Below, in pieces: positions 50,301 through 63,400 of a stretch of DNA of 64,000 nucleotides. Made by a program: the position numbers and the translations under genes. The notes under the pieces were generated by a model. The model ran no database searches. It was given only the letters and a program-made list of their open reading frames with translations, and was not told the DNA's origin. This DNA is from Phascolomyces articulosus (lineage: Eukaryota; Mucoromycota; Mucoromycetes; Mucorales; Lichtheimiaceae): positions 496,001 through 560,000 of the forward strand of contig JAIXMP010000005.1 in assembly GCA_025677815.1 (NCBI GenBank). Reading direction: 5' to 3'. The number at the start of each line of letters is the position of its first letter. Within the stretch, counting starts at the first letter, position 1.

Positions 50301-50782
50301 ATGTGATAATTTTTTTTCATGTATTTTTTTATTACTGGTGTGAAAGCATCCTATTAATCAACATTTATATAGGGAATCTGGTGTGACATGTTGGTGTATG
50401 GAAGAGTATTCTCGTGCACGAACATTATGGGAATGTGCCCTTGGTTTCTCAAGCTATCCTCTTGAATACCGATTGGCTATTGTAAGTTTATATCACTACT
50501 CATCTATGAAATGAATGTACTAGTACCCTTTATCTGTTTTATTTACGATAAGTTCATCTCTTTTTTTATTAGCGTTTAAATCTTGCTATCACACATGCAA
50601 ATGATCTTGGTATTCCTTCTGGCCAAACAGTCAAACCTGAAAAAGGAATGAGCACACACGGTCGTAAACGGTTATCTCTTGCACCCAGAATGTCACCACC
50701 TGATTCCCCAGTTATGTTAAACGGCAATCATACCACAACAGCCAAAGTGGATAGTCCTCCAGCCTCACCTACGATGACATAA
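47383..50782 (+). CDS. IML2: IML2/TTC39-family TPR protein (10 exons, ~845 aa)
   Basis: Exons: 47383-47581, 47699-48139, 48237-48321, 48425-48471, 48553-48560 (8 nt), 48671-49007, 49088-49343, 49453-50298, 50373-50481, 50573-50782. The N-terminus is acidic, Ser-rich and Ala-rich. The conserved domain begins near GISALFNNKFSHAKGIFESH and continues through QFGIGSVHLLLSSLPPKIL, LLSYYVILTSHAPLILNREL and SAFFLYFAGRVSRL, ending with TPR-like CMEEYSRARTLWECALGFS. These are the family signatures of fungal Iml2 / animal TTC39. In yeast Iml2 acts with lipid droplets in clearing inclusion bodies (family knowledge). The tail is Ser/Pro/Thr-rich. The first intron is a multiple of three without a stop. Confidence 0.9.
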
Positions 50783-51161
50783 AAATTGTACGATTGAATC
50801 GTATATATTGCTACTCTATAATTTTGATCATTATTATTCCAACTATTTATTCTATCACTTTAAATTTTCTTACTTTTTTCCTTGTTGCTTTCTCTATTAT
50901 AGTACCCTTTTATTATTATGTATTTTGTTTATTTCTTTTTCTCTCAACAATTGTATCAGTAAATATAGTAATATATTAGATAAACTAATGTATAAACGTA
51001 CATATATATATATATTTGAATTCAAATGTTCAATTTGTATAAGAAAAATGCCAATATGCAAAAGAATATAATTTATTTTTAGTATTTCAAATATGCCAAA
51101 AAAAAATGTTGTCAAATACAACTAACTACGTAATTGAATGCAAATTTAGGTTTACAAATAT
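50783..51161. other. Convergent 3' flanks of IML2 and the DUF2421 gene
   Basis: A 379-bp AT-rich spacer with a TATA run near 51001-51014. No gene. Confidence 0.65.
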
Positions 51162-54100
51162 TTATGCTGTTGGAGAAGGTTTTTGTTTACTATTCCCCGT
51201 TGGTGGGAAGAATCCTGCCTGTTGGGTCACTTGCGAAACATCCATTAACCCAAAACTTCGTGCCCAGTTATCTTCGGAAACCAAGGTACCATACAATCCT
51301 TTCATATGGTTTCCAAGCTATAAAAAAACAGATCCATGTATCAAATTAGTAAATCTGTACTATTTTCTACATCATAATTTTCCTTTTTCGCCTCCTAAAG
51401 CTATCCTTCTCATTATATATACCTTGTCAAGTTCCTGAATAATATTTTCCATCATAGCAACATAAGCGTAATAAACCATATAACTATCATCTGAGGAGAC
51501 ATTAGTTGCAGGTAATACTTGTTCAAGCTTTGCCATGAGCACTTGACGTGACATTTCAGCAGGTGGTAAATAAGGTGGGAGAGGTGTCTTGAGTTGTAAA
51601 GCAGATGCCAATAAATAGAAATACAATAGAATGTTTCCTCCCATATCCATCCATTCCTTGTTCGCTGGTAACATAAGTGATCGACGTACTTGGATTGCCC
51701 AAACATCCTTCAAGATAACAATTCGCATTGACAAAAACTTGTCCAGGATACTCTGGCATGACGTCAGCATGGAGTCATATATCTTGACAGGGAATGGACC
51801 TGTAGTTGGCACGAAAATATAGGGTTAGTTACCCAAAACTGGATTATGACAAAATAACAAATGCTCCTCTCTATCCCTTTTTTTTCCTTCTTTTTTATTC
51901 TACCCCAAAAAAATACCTTTGAGACGAGGTTCATTAGGCGCATGAGTTAATAGTTCTTGAAGTGTGACTAAGCTAACTTGAAGAGCTAATTCAATTTTCT
52001 GGAACTGTGCAGCTCGGATTTTGTTGCGTTCAGCAAGAGCTTTCATCTGCTGTGGCGTTGGGGTATAGTCGGTTCGGTTTTGGGTATCATAGAACATCTC
52101 TTCAATTAAAAGAGAATATACATCTTCGCTTGTGTTGGCATTAGTTTCAGAATAGACAGAGACAAGCTGTTTGTATAACCAGGAAAGATGTAGTAAAAGA
52201 TCAGAAAGTCCTTTTCGTAACTCTTTCCTTGCTTCGTATCTTTTATTAAAAAAAATTAGCCTGTTAATAACAAGTACTGAAATCCACAATGAGATCATCC
52301 AATAAAAAGAAACAGTAACTTACGGCCAAATATATGCGGTTACAATGAGACCTACAAATAATAATTAATCGATCTTTTCAGCTAAACATACTCAACATCA
52401 AGTTTAAAAGCTCCATTTCATTTCAGAAAGATTATTTACCAATAATAACACCTAAAGATACCGAAACACATCGTTTCCAAGCCAATTCAATTACATAGGC
52501 TGATGGATAATCTTCTCTGTGGTTGTAACTGTACAAAACAATCAGGTTGTACGCAAGTAAAGCAAATTGACCAAATCGACCGTGTTTATGATTCAAAATG
52601 ATATAAAAACATGGAATCGAGAATGACCAGGTAAGTAATAATAGCATGATTGGATTCTTGGGAAATAGGGTATAGACAATGGCAGCAACAATACATCCAA
52701 GAATAGTTGCCAAAACACGTAACACACAGATAACATTAGTGCCACCGAGCGTGGGTGTGCACACCGCCATAATCTATTGAGAGACAAAGTGTAAGTTTTT
52801 GGAAGCTTTAATATAAATTATATCCAAACAGGAAAGTTGTTGAATTGTTATTATTACCGTGACTAACGTCCACTCCATGCGAAACTCGTGGAAATACATT
52901 TGTGTTTGAGGAATAAATGCCAGCATTGCGACAGCAACACTCACAAAGCTTGTTTTAATGGCATATTTCACTGTATGTTGTCTAAACATAGAAAAGAAAC
53001 CCCATAGTTTCAAAAAGAATTTTCGAATCTGAGTGGTGGGCGAAGGGGTTTGCAATGTGTTATGTGTATTGTGGTTATTAGGAACAAATATCTCTTCAGC
53101 TGTCTTTTCTTCTGAAGGAATATTATCCCCTGGTCGACTTGCTCTTGCTAAAGATTTATACATGTGCAGATGAATTAGTTTTTTTTTTTTTTTTTGGTAT
53201 AAAAAAGTTAATAAGAGTGATAATCGAGAAAAACTATGATTACCAAACATGAGCTGCAGCACCGTCTTGAATCGTTTCAATGGATTGGCAGGAACTTCGT
53301 GTTCATGTCCATAAATACTTTGAACATATTCCGTAAGTACCACAAGCTCCTTTGCAAACTCAACCATACAAAAAACAAAAAAGTAGACCAAAAAGACATC
53401 TTCGGCAGGGAACTGTTTCATAAGATAGGAATGTAATTGACTTGGATCCATTTGTTGCCATGATTCCTTTCGTTGTCTTTTGCCTCCTTGTTTCTTACGT
53501 CGATATAAATGAACCAAGGCCCGTTGTTGAGATTCTTCAAACACTTTCAAAGCCATATTCATGTTCTGTTTCATCATTTCAAAAGAGGGTGTTCGACTTG
53601 TAACATTTCCCGTGAATCGGGCTTGAATATGAATGATCGTTTGTTTACATGTGTATGCCAAGGATTTCATAGGTGCCCTGATGGTACGAATAAATTGTAC
53701 CAATGCCCCTTCTGGTTCGTCCACTTGTCCTCCATCTTCTTCCCCATCAAATGTTCGATCCTCCAATGGTGATTCGGGTACAGTTCCCAAATCATGTGAA
53801 TAAGTTTGAGGTATACTTGTGGATGATACTTCACGTTCCATTTGTGTAGATGACGTTGGACTTTGAACCACGGGTGGATCGATTCCTTCAATATGAAACA
53901 AGTTTTGCTCCAAACTATGTTCTCGACGTAATTCATTTTCCATTTTTCGACGTTGACCGTCTGCTCTAACATTAATTGTTTCCCGTCGTTCCTGTTGTTG
54001 TTTTGATTTTTGTGGACCTGGCTCGCCTCTAGAAGAAACGGTAGGATATTCGGCTTTTGTTTCCTGCATCGCTTCAAATTGAAGACCGCAGCTACTGCGC

Positions 54101-56112
54101 AAACCACTTATATGCTGGGCAAGCCGTTGGAGACTGGTGACAGTCTTGTCATATCCATCTGCATGGCACCACATTTCCATACTATAAAATTCAAGCTTGG
54201 CTTCTTTAAGTGAACTTTGTAATGCAACGAAACTGCTACGGTGCGATTTGATGGCATCTTCTAATGATTTGTTGGCTGTGAATTCAGGAAGGTCTGCATC
54301 AAGTAAAAATGTTTTGGTCAATAACTTTAACAAGATACGGATGGACATGAGGGTTGCATCAATATCCGTCCTATTTAATTGTTACATTAGTATTTTTTGG
54401 ATTTTCTTTTTAGGCATTTTTTTAGAGCAAAAGGAGAAAAAAAATAAGATAAGGCCATACTTACTTTAGCTTCTTGATGGAACGCACTGGCCAAATCAAT
54501 ACACATACAGCTACAGAAATAGCTGTGCCAATCATGACAATAGAAAAGATTTGTTCAATCTTGGTCGTGTCGAATTCCATGTTATAGGATGATTCTCGGA
54601 CAATGACAGAGAAAAGAATAATAAATGCCAAAGATGATGCTAATATATATGATCCATTTATTTAGTACTATTGTTAGCATTACTGAATATGATCAGTTAA
54701 AAATGTTGAAACCATTACGTACCTGTTCGAATACTTGGTTTATTGATATGCGCTTTGAAATAAGATATGACAAATGTACTTCCTGCTAACCACACACCTA
54801 ACGTCACTATACAGGATTCAACATACAAATGATGATCCACCATCAAATAGTCACTGGTAGCCAAACTCAATAGACATATAGCTAATGCCAATACAGCATA
54901 CATCAATCCAAAACCTGCAGCTTCCACCATACCACCCATTGTCTTTGCTGGATTGAAGAAAACAGTAACTGTACAAACGATATGACTTGATACTATAACG
55001 AAAAATTACTTCATTATTACTTCATTGGTTACAACATCATTTATTATCAACCTCTCCTCTCCTCTCTTTTCTCCTTCATCCATCAAATATTCTTTTTACA
55101 AAAAAAAAAAAAAAAAAAAAAAAAAACTTACTACTAGTTCCACCAATTAATCGATTCAAAAATGGGATAAATGTAAATAAGGCACCCAAAACATAGGCAA
55201 AACTACATTTCAGAACCATTTTTTGTTTATACGTCAGATGGCGCCATGAAGCAACACGAGTCAACCAAGCTCTAGGTCCAGATGAGGGTATCTCATTATT
55301 CAAGGGTCGTTTTGCTCGGTTCACTCCATCATCCGAATCTGATGAAGTATCATCCTCATAATGGTCTCGTGGTGATAAATTATTTTTAGATAACAAGGCA
55401 GTTCTTTCGGTTGGTCTGAATGCAACAATAATCATGAAAATAATCATAATTGTTAAAATACAAGCATTGTTTCATTGCATATGTAGTTGTGATAGTGTAA
55501 TACAATTTCATCCACATTTATGGTTGACTTAGGGACTTACGTTTCAATGTTTGGGGGCTGATGATTATTTGCTTTGCCTTTGTTGTTATTATTGTTATGA
55601 TGCGAATTATCCAAATAGAGAGGCACTGTTGAAAGTGATACAGATCTTTTTTGACGCGTTCCATCATCCAAAACAACCTCGAAATAATTAAAATCGTCAC
55701 TGAATGTTCCCAAAAAGGATGTAGGGGATCTAGATAACTGCGCATTTTCTAGCGTACCATAGCGTTGTTGTTGTTGCTGATGATGCGATTGTTGGGGTAT
55801 CCACCAACCATTGCCAGCGTTACTAGTACCATTACCTACTGAATGATTCGCTGTATGATAGGATTGAAAAGACGCTGCTAATCCACTATCAGAAGTGGGG
55901 GTTAAATAACTTCTTGTACCATATGTAGTTGGTATAGAAGGGGGTATAAAGTTCATTGAGTTCGATCGAGGCATTCTAGTTGTTGTTGAAGGTTGCTGTT
56001 GTTGCTGAGGACAACGAGGACACGATTGTAAACCATGTTTACAAGGTGAAGGAGTTGACATTGCTGTTAAATAATCAATGTGATCTTGATCTTGTTCTGC
56101 CATGTTCCACAT
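51162..56112 (-). CDS. Putative ER/plasma-membrane transporter, ArAE_2_N / DUF2421 (Brefeldin A sensitivity-related) family (11 exons, ~1311 aa)
   Basis: Exons on the minus strand: 56112-55541, 55415-55132, 54992-54723, 54639-54465, 54370-53244, 53147-52858, 52773-52440, 52351-52324 (28 nt), 52239-51917, 51799-51423, 51317-51162. The N-terminus (about 200 aa) is disordered, Gln/His/Asn-rich. Next comes an array of membrane helices (KQKMVLKCSFAYVLGALFTF, FGLMYAVLALAICLLSLATS, SIVMIGTAISVAVCVLIWPV), a long soluble loop (about aa 440-810), then a second helix set (IKTSFVSVAVAMLAFIPQTQ, CIVAAIVYTLFPKNPIML) and a soluble C-terminal DUF2421-like part. The duplicated six-helix plan is that of FUSC/ArAE aromatic-acid-exporter-like fungal proteins; substrate unknown. 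An alternative start is ATG at 56103 (MAEQ). Confidence 0.88.
55100..55126. repeat. Poly-A tract, 27 bases, in an intron of the DUF2421 gene
   Basis: It lies next to the donor of the second intron (poly-T on the coding strand, starting right after GTAAG). It may hamper base calling here. Confidence 0.85.
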
Positions 56113-58891
56113 TGTAAGTTGATTATCATTAGTTAATTAAGAGAAAAAAGTTTTGATTGAAGAGAGATTTGAAAAAGAAAAGAAAAGAAAAGAAAGACCT
56201 CTTTTCCTTTTTTTCCTTCAAAGAAAAAAAAAGATGTACTATCAAAATAAATCTGTACCTTACTATTTTTATTACAGATATTACTAAATAACCCCTCGGG
56301 GTAGGTTGACCTTGACCCCCTTTTGGCTTTTCCGAGGTTGGAACAAGTGAAAATAAAAAGAAATGAAGCAACAAAAAAAAACCTTTGCTCTTTTAAAACA
56401 AATCCTTAATCACGAGTTATATCTAAGCGAAGCCGCGTTTAACGTTACACATTACGAAAATCGTTGTACAAGATCACAGTTTAAAAAAAAAGAAGGGCAT
56501 CTCCAATTAGCGATCAAGAAACTGTTAGTAATATGATGACATATAGTCACCATCATCATCATTATCAAACATACATCTCAATCAAAGGGGTTATTATTGG
56601 TTGAAATGTCACCCACTTGTTCATGATTTATGTTTGAAGAGAATCCATCCTAAAAAAGCATTTTTTGCATGGTCGCATGATTAGAATTTTTAATATGAAA
56701 AATTGCGGGGTTGTGCCTGATGTACAGTATTAAAAAAATTAAATACCAACAACATCACCATTTAAATGGTAATGTTGAAAATCTATCTGTAATAGAAATA
56801 AGTTACCAAGAAATGATATCACATGTTGTAAGTATTCTTTTGTTTGTACAAAAAGAATGAGATAGCATAGTCATTAATAATATAAGGAATAGATACATTC
56901 CTCCTCCTGTCAATAACCCTAATGGCATTTTTATAGGATGGTGAAAACGGTCAGTTTTGTTTCAAGTTTTATTATTGTTGTTGTGTTTATGTAAGATATC
57001 CATGTTATCTGATCGTTTCAAAACGGCCTTGATTTGTATCAATAAACTCGATTCAATAAACTCGATTTTAGTTGGGATGGACATACCACTTTTCTTTGTA
57101 ACTTTGTTGATATCATCATGTAGATCGACGGTAAAATACTATGAGTATCCTAGCTTACGGATCTAGACGACAGGTGAACACTAGGCAATATTAATGAACC
57201 ATGATATATGACTGGTGTTATTCCCTGATCGGTTGAGTATTACGTCATTTAAACTTTTTTATACACTGACAGAAACCTTATATTACATACCTGGAGTTAA
57301 TAAAAATTACCCTAGTTTTTAAACAGCACCTGATACCTAAAAATCACATTTTGTTGTCAACACTAATACAAATATATGATCCCTAACTATCATTTACCTT
57401 GTTCATGGGTACACGGTAAAGTATACCCGCACTACTTCTGATGAATATTGATAGTGTATAGTATATGTTATAAAGTTTATTTGAGGTCAAGGCACCTTTT
57501 TTCATTCTCTTTATCTTTTTTCGACACAAACAACATTATTATGGTATACTTTGAGTGCCGCAAGGAAGCGACCACATGTCTATAGGTGCAGGTCAATTCA
57601 GTCTTCCACAATAATAAGTATAAATTTTAACATAGTATACTTTGACTTACATTATTCGATAGGAAGGTTTTTTTTTCATTGTAGGTAATTCGGCTTCGAG
57701 TACACATGTACAAAAGTCTTAGAATTAAAAATGACACGAGTGTATGTTTATCTTTTTCTTTCATTTTATATGATTTTCGATAAAAATGCCAAAAAGAAAT
57801 AAGTCAATAACAAACAACAGTCAGATATCCAAGGTACACCATCCAAGATAAAGTGGATAAAACGGTCGATGAACTCCAAAAGAAAAGCTTCGAGCATCCT
57901 TTTGTAATTTTGAACGATCAAGTGTCGTTAAGAGTGCTAAAATCTGTATTGATGAAACGTTCAAGTCCTCAAACATCAAGATATCATGACACTTATATAC
58001 CCAAGGAAGAATTAAACTAAACCTAAAAGATCTCTTCAAAGAAAACTAATGTTGACAACACTTCACTTTGTGTAGCATAATGACATAATCTTATTTGATA
58101 GTAAGTATTCATCTGGAACTAATAATGACCAAAAGGACATATATTAAACGTTTCCAAAAATGCAAAAGTCTAAAATGTAAAGAAAGAGATTTGATACAAT
58201 TATTTAGTCCCGTAACAAAGTTTCTTTTTGTTAATAGTGAAATAGTCTAGGTGTTAATTCAATTTTCAATGCAACAAAAAATAATGTTCAAAACTTTTAT
58301 TCTTGAATGAACAATGGGGATGACTTTAAAGACCAATTTAAATCATTGTATGACGAGCAAACTTTATTGGACGCAAGCAACCCTTATTACAAGTTATTAA
58401 AGAAGATCGAACAGGTAAAGTTATCATGACCTTGGATGCTTTGAATCGTTTCTTTCCCTCTTGAAGACGTATATAGGGTTGGTACTGTATACACATATAG
58501 TTGGCAAAAAATGACATCAGTTCTGTCACTATTAAATAAAACAAGTGCGAAGTGTCTTTGAAAGATACTGGGTCAAAATTACATGATTTTGTCGCTGAAT
58601 AGCACATATAACTTGAAAAACATGTATAAAGCATTGTTATGTTGCTAATATGTCTGAAGTATCAAGATTCATCAATTCAGAAAGCATGTTTTTAGACCGA
58701 CCTCGATCTCACCGAAGTTGATTTGACTATTAACATTTGGGGTCATTATTGAAATCAATTATGTGGATAGAGGATGACATTAGATTAAAGCGGCGAATAC
58801 GAATGGAGACTGCATCTATCTTTTTAGTACATGATTGTTATGATACTAATATTCATATTCGGTATGAATTATGTAGGGATGAAACGTAAAA
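56113..58891. other. Gene-poor region upstream of the DUF2421 gene
   Basis: It holds the promoter of the DUF2421 gene, AT-rich sequence and one plus-strand open stretch at 57835-58020 (reads DKVDKTVDELQKKSFEHPFV, ends KEELN) that looks coding-derived. It lacks a start and is closed by in-frame stops. Nothing else gene-like. Confidence 0.5.
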
Positions 58892-59217
58892 GATTTTTCA
58901 GAAATTGCTAATGGTTATGGTTTGCACAGTGGATATGGTGAGAGCAATGTAGAATAATTATACTGGTCAAAAACATATAAAAAAAATCTGATGCTGGTAA
59001 CACGAAGTTAGGAAAAGCCAATATTTCAGAATCAATTAGTAAAAGAACGAACAGCAAGGTCAAGTTTTATACTGAATTGAAGTGCATGATTGACCAGTTG
59101 GTTGGAGAGCATCCAAATGTAGGTATTATAACCCCAGCATTACAATTAAGAGATTATTCTATTTGTTTTTTCCTGTTACTTTGCGCCCGAATTATTTTCT
59201 TTTTGCGTTCTATGTAA
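58892..59217 (+). pseudogene. Relic of the same nuclease-like Mucorales family as at 20.5-22.6 kb
   Basis: Two plus-strand pieces. 58892-58957 reads DFSEIANGYGLHSGYGESNV and stops. 58987-59217 is open for 76 codons without a start (KLGKANISESISKRTNSKVK, then FYTELKCMIDQLVGEHPN and VGIITPALQLRDYSI). The second piece aligns by eye with KLSNEMKGVIGNIVND and VMGLLVE..TLFGMDL of the 20.5-22.6 kb copy: an ELK/EMK helix with spaced Ile/Val, a hydrophobic VGII/VMGLL strand, then a Leu-rich strand. Stops and missing ends mark it as decayed. Confidence 0.4.
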
Positions 59218-60440
59218 ATTTTATTAAACTCTATCCTTGAAAGTTATAATAATAATAATCACTTTAAAAATGAATTTCTCGAAATTGCTCATGAAAAAAA
59301 GAATTAGTATAATAAAGAGGTAAACAATACATGAATTTGCATTTTTCTGGTTTAAATTCTACCCAAAAAAAAGGTACTCGAATTTACTCCTGTATGTGTT
59401 ATATAATAAATTCTTACCAACCATATACTTCAATATATTTGGGTTTTGAAACAACTGGAATGGACTGTTCATTGTATTTATAGTTGGATATAGGAGTGAC
59501 GGTAGGAAAGCATTTTACTAGTAAATATTCATGCAAGTGCAAAATCTGTATTACAGGATTACATCATCTTCATCCTTCATACTATACTTTTATAGTTAAT
59601 TTATTATCTTATTGACATAGCATAAACATCCCTTATACCCTTTAGCTTTGCGCACGTTTATTATTTAATAATAACTGTCAAAGATACTGTTTCAAACTGA
59701 TAAGGAATATTCTGATTGTAAATACGGTTTTGGATATAAAACACAAACCCACCATAACAATAAAAAGCATAGCTGCATCATCGCCAATGCTTTTATAGCA
59801 GCCATGCTTGTATAAATAAAAATCAAATAGTCAAAAAGGCTGATAAACTTGACATTGTTTATAAAACTGGCTTGTTATATGCTAATAATATTTCTGATAT
59901 AATTGGGATAATTCTTTTTGATTATAGCTAAAAAGAATGTCACACCAGCGATATATTTATAGTTGATGCTCTAATTTGGGATCACTCAACTTTAAAGAGG
60001 TTTATAAAAGAAGCTTAGCCTTCAAACCCAGATAACTGCTACGGACAATGTACCACCACTTTACCAAATTTAAAAACAAAGCCGTTGCATTACAATTACT
60101 ATCAAATAACTTCTTTGATCTCATGATGGATATACAAAAATATTACAAGGATTCAAAGTAATATAGAATTAGGGCATATCATTATTCTAATAAAGCAACA
60201 ATATATGTATCCATTTTTTACTCTTTTTTTTTATAGGAAGGAACGTCGGGTCACAAATGTCTTTCCTGTGTGTAACAAGTGGATCGACATAAAGTATAAC
60301 TGAAAAGGGAAAAGAAAAGCTTCGCGTTTCCTCTTTCTCTCTTTCACATTCTTGCTTTTTTCATCTTTACAGCAAAACCCTTGTTTCAAAAAGTCACCTG
60401 TACTTTATTTTTTTTGGCGCTTTCAAGTTTATCATTTTTA
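59218..60440. other. AT-rich upstream region of the kelch-like gene
   Basis: No intact gene. A plus-strand stretch at about 59817-59935 reads KKADKLDIVYKTGLLYANN and may be another decayed exon. C/T-rich promoter-like sequence lies at 60323-60370, just before the start of the last gene. Confidence 0.5.
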
Positions 60441-63400
60441 ATGAATTACGATATATTATGGGTGTTTCTTATATTACATTTATTTTTGCTAACGTATTAC
60501 CCTGACCCCATATTTGCTCTGAAAGTCAGTGATGATGAATTGCTTGGAGATTATTTTAGCGCGTCACAATCAGTTACATCCAATTTATTAATGAACCCTC
60601 CAAGAAAAGATGCAGCAACATTTATGCGAAACAACACATTCTATATATGGGGTGGTCAAGGCTATTACACAAATGATGATAACTTTTTTGACATTGTCCC
60701 TTATTTCAATGCCATCAGACTAGAAACCAGTGATACGTCGAATGAAGAACAAAAATCGCTAGTGTTCAGTTTTGTAAACAACAGTCGCGAGTATCAAAAC
60801 TTTGCAATGGGGGCATCAGCTGCTGTGGATCCAACAAATAATGACCGAGTTTTATTTTTTGGAGGCTACCGAAATACCCAATGGGAACAATATGAAGATG
60901 GCCCGATCTATGTTGAACAATTTGACTTTAGCAACTCTCAATGGACAACTGTGCTAAGTGTGGCTGAGGACTTGAATGGTACTCGTATTCCTGCGCCACG
61001 CAACCGAGCGTGGTTCACAGCAACGGCGGTGTCTAATAATAACAATAATAATGGAAACATTTACATTGCAGGTGGCATTATTGGTGATTCAAATAGTACA
61101 TTGGACCCTGTCCCGATATGGATGTACAGTCCAACACGCCAAGTATTTACCCCAATTATACAACAAAATGAAAGCATCATTATTGCGGATGAAAATGAGA
61201 CCATTTTTCCATTTGTTCTAGAGTATGTATATGTGGTAGCAATTCCAAAACCATAACAAATGATAATAGCATATAACTATAAGATTACTATATTCATAAA
61301 AAACGTCGTATATATAATTATAAATAGGAATAACCGGATTTTATACCTTACAACAGTATCCAAAAACTATGTCCATATACTTGATACAAATACAAACCAA
61401 ATAATTACTCAACCTGTTCAAATTCAAGAGGGGGAATTTCGTGATAACATCACAGGCTTGTCTTTAATTCAAATGGATCAATATTTCGCTTTTACCAGTA
61501 AGTTTAAAAGATCAATATAGCCCAATAAATAAAATGAAGAATACGGGGATAAAACAATAAAAAGCCAGATACTTATTATATACAACATTCTACTATATTC
61601 TAATGCATTAGATCCTGATAATCATAGAGAAATAATTTATTATTCAGGTAGGTATTTTATTAATTGAAAAATATAACGTAACAGCCCACTTGTATATAGT
61701 GTATCAATTAATAGAAATAATTGAATGATAATAACAAATGCTTTCTATATATGCAGACTTTTATGATACCAGTAAAAAAAATATAACAAGTCACCTATTT
61801 TCGTTTGACATTAATAATTGGTCTTGGGTTCCAAGGCCATTATCTGAATTGAGAGGAGGAAGCAGTTCAGTTATATATCAAGGATTTAGGCCCCGCTATG
61901 GTGCTTCAATTGGTGTTTTCGATGATCGATATGCAATAGTAGCATATGGTAAGTCACTTTTATCACCGATTATTATGTATAAGCATATAAGATATATATC
62001 CTCTAATCTTTAGGATTGTACATTATATAAATAACCATTTATTCGTCTTAAAAAATAGGCCAAGATATAAACTATGCATTCAGCGATTTTAGGATCATAC
62101 AAAAGAGAACAGTAGATGCTAATACGCTCGAAGCTATACTTGCCCTTGGTCCGAATGATGTGGACTACTTGAAATCTGTATACAGACAAAAATTTGATGA
62201 TTTTTTCTTAACAGACTTGTTAAGTAAAGGTGCAATTGCAGGCATCGTCATTAGCAGTGTTGTGGCAGCTATTCTAACTTGCTTCTTTGTCTGGCGCTAC
62301 CAAAGAAGCATAAAACGATTTATAACCTGGTCGTTTGGGTATCTTTTATGGAATCCAAGGTAATGCTTGACTTTATTACTATATTGATTATATAGTGTGA
62401 TCTTTTTTTTAGTCCATCATTTTCTTATTATAACTTGTTTTACTTGAATTTTATAACAGAACAGGAGAACCGCGATGGACCGAATATAGTCATATAGTAA
62501 CCAAGTTTATTCTTCTTTCTTTGTTTTTTGCCTACCTTGCATATAATTTAAATCAAGTTATAAATAGTCCAATAGTAACACTGTCATTTAAACCACCGGC
62601 TGAAAATGGTGTTATGACTCCAGGTATAATATTAATTCAGTTTTGTTTAGTGGTACTTAATTATGTGTTGTATAATAATAAAGTAATAAAAAGTGTAGCA
62701 AATAGCAGCTGTGAACAGTAGTATAATTAAACGAAATTTCACATATGTAAAAAATATATAGACACTCGACTATGCTTCCAGGGCACATTGGATATCAATG
62801 TCACTTACAGTATTAAACATGAAGCAGGTGTATCGAAAAATAACGTTAAGAGCGCAACTAGGTTTCCATCATCCAAGTTTTACCCTTATTCAACCTACAA
62901 AGTAGCACATACCAATGCTGATTGTTGGTATATCAGCCGAGAAGCAAATTCTCTAAAAACTGGAGATGTGATGGCAATTGAATATACTTACACTCTTGAC
63001 AATGTGTCAACAATGCATTCGGTTCAAATCGATGTTTATCCGGCAACAGCGAAGAAAAACCCCAATGAAATTATCTACTTTGGAAACAAAAGTCTCGAAT
63101 TGACACCATGGGAAGAAGAAGGAATAGATGATCCACAAGTTCTCTCATTTGCTCAAGATACAAAGAATGGCATGTCAAATGATAATCGCTATACGCTGGA
63201 TTTGGCAACATCTGCCATTATCACTTACGAACTTCAGAAACACCAGTATCTAGCCAATTATGGATGGAACAAAGTAGGGTTTGCTCCCATTTACAATGAT
63301 ACAGCTGAAGTCACTACAAGTTTACAAACGGATGTACGTGGTTCCGGTGGCGTACCAATAGACCCAAACGCACATTCTTCATTGATTACTTTAAGGCCAA

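Noticed and set aside
58338..58634. Minus-strand 98-codon ORF
   Set aside because: Opposite strand to the relic next to it, no motifs and no splice partner; probably chance.
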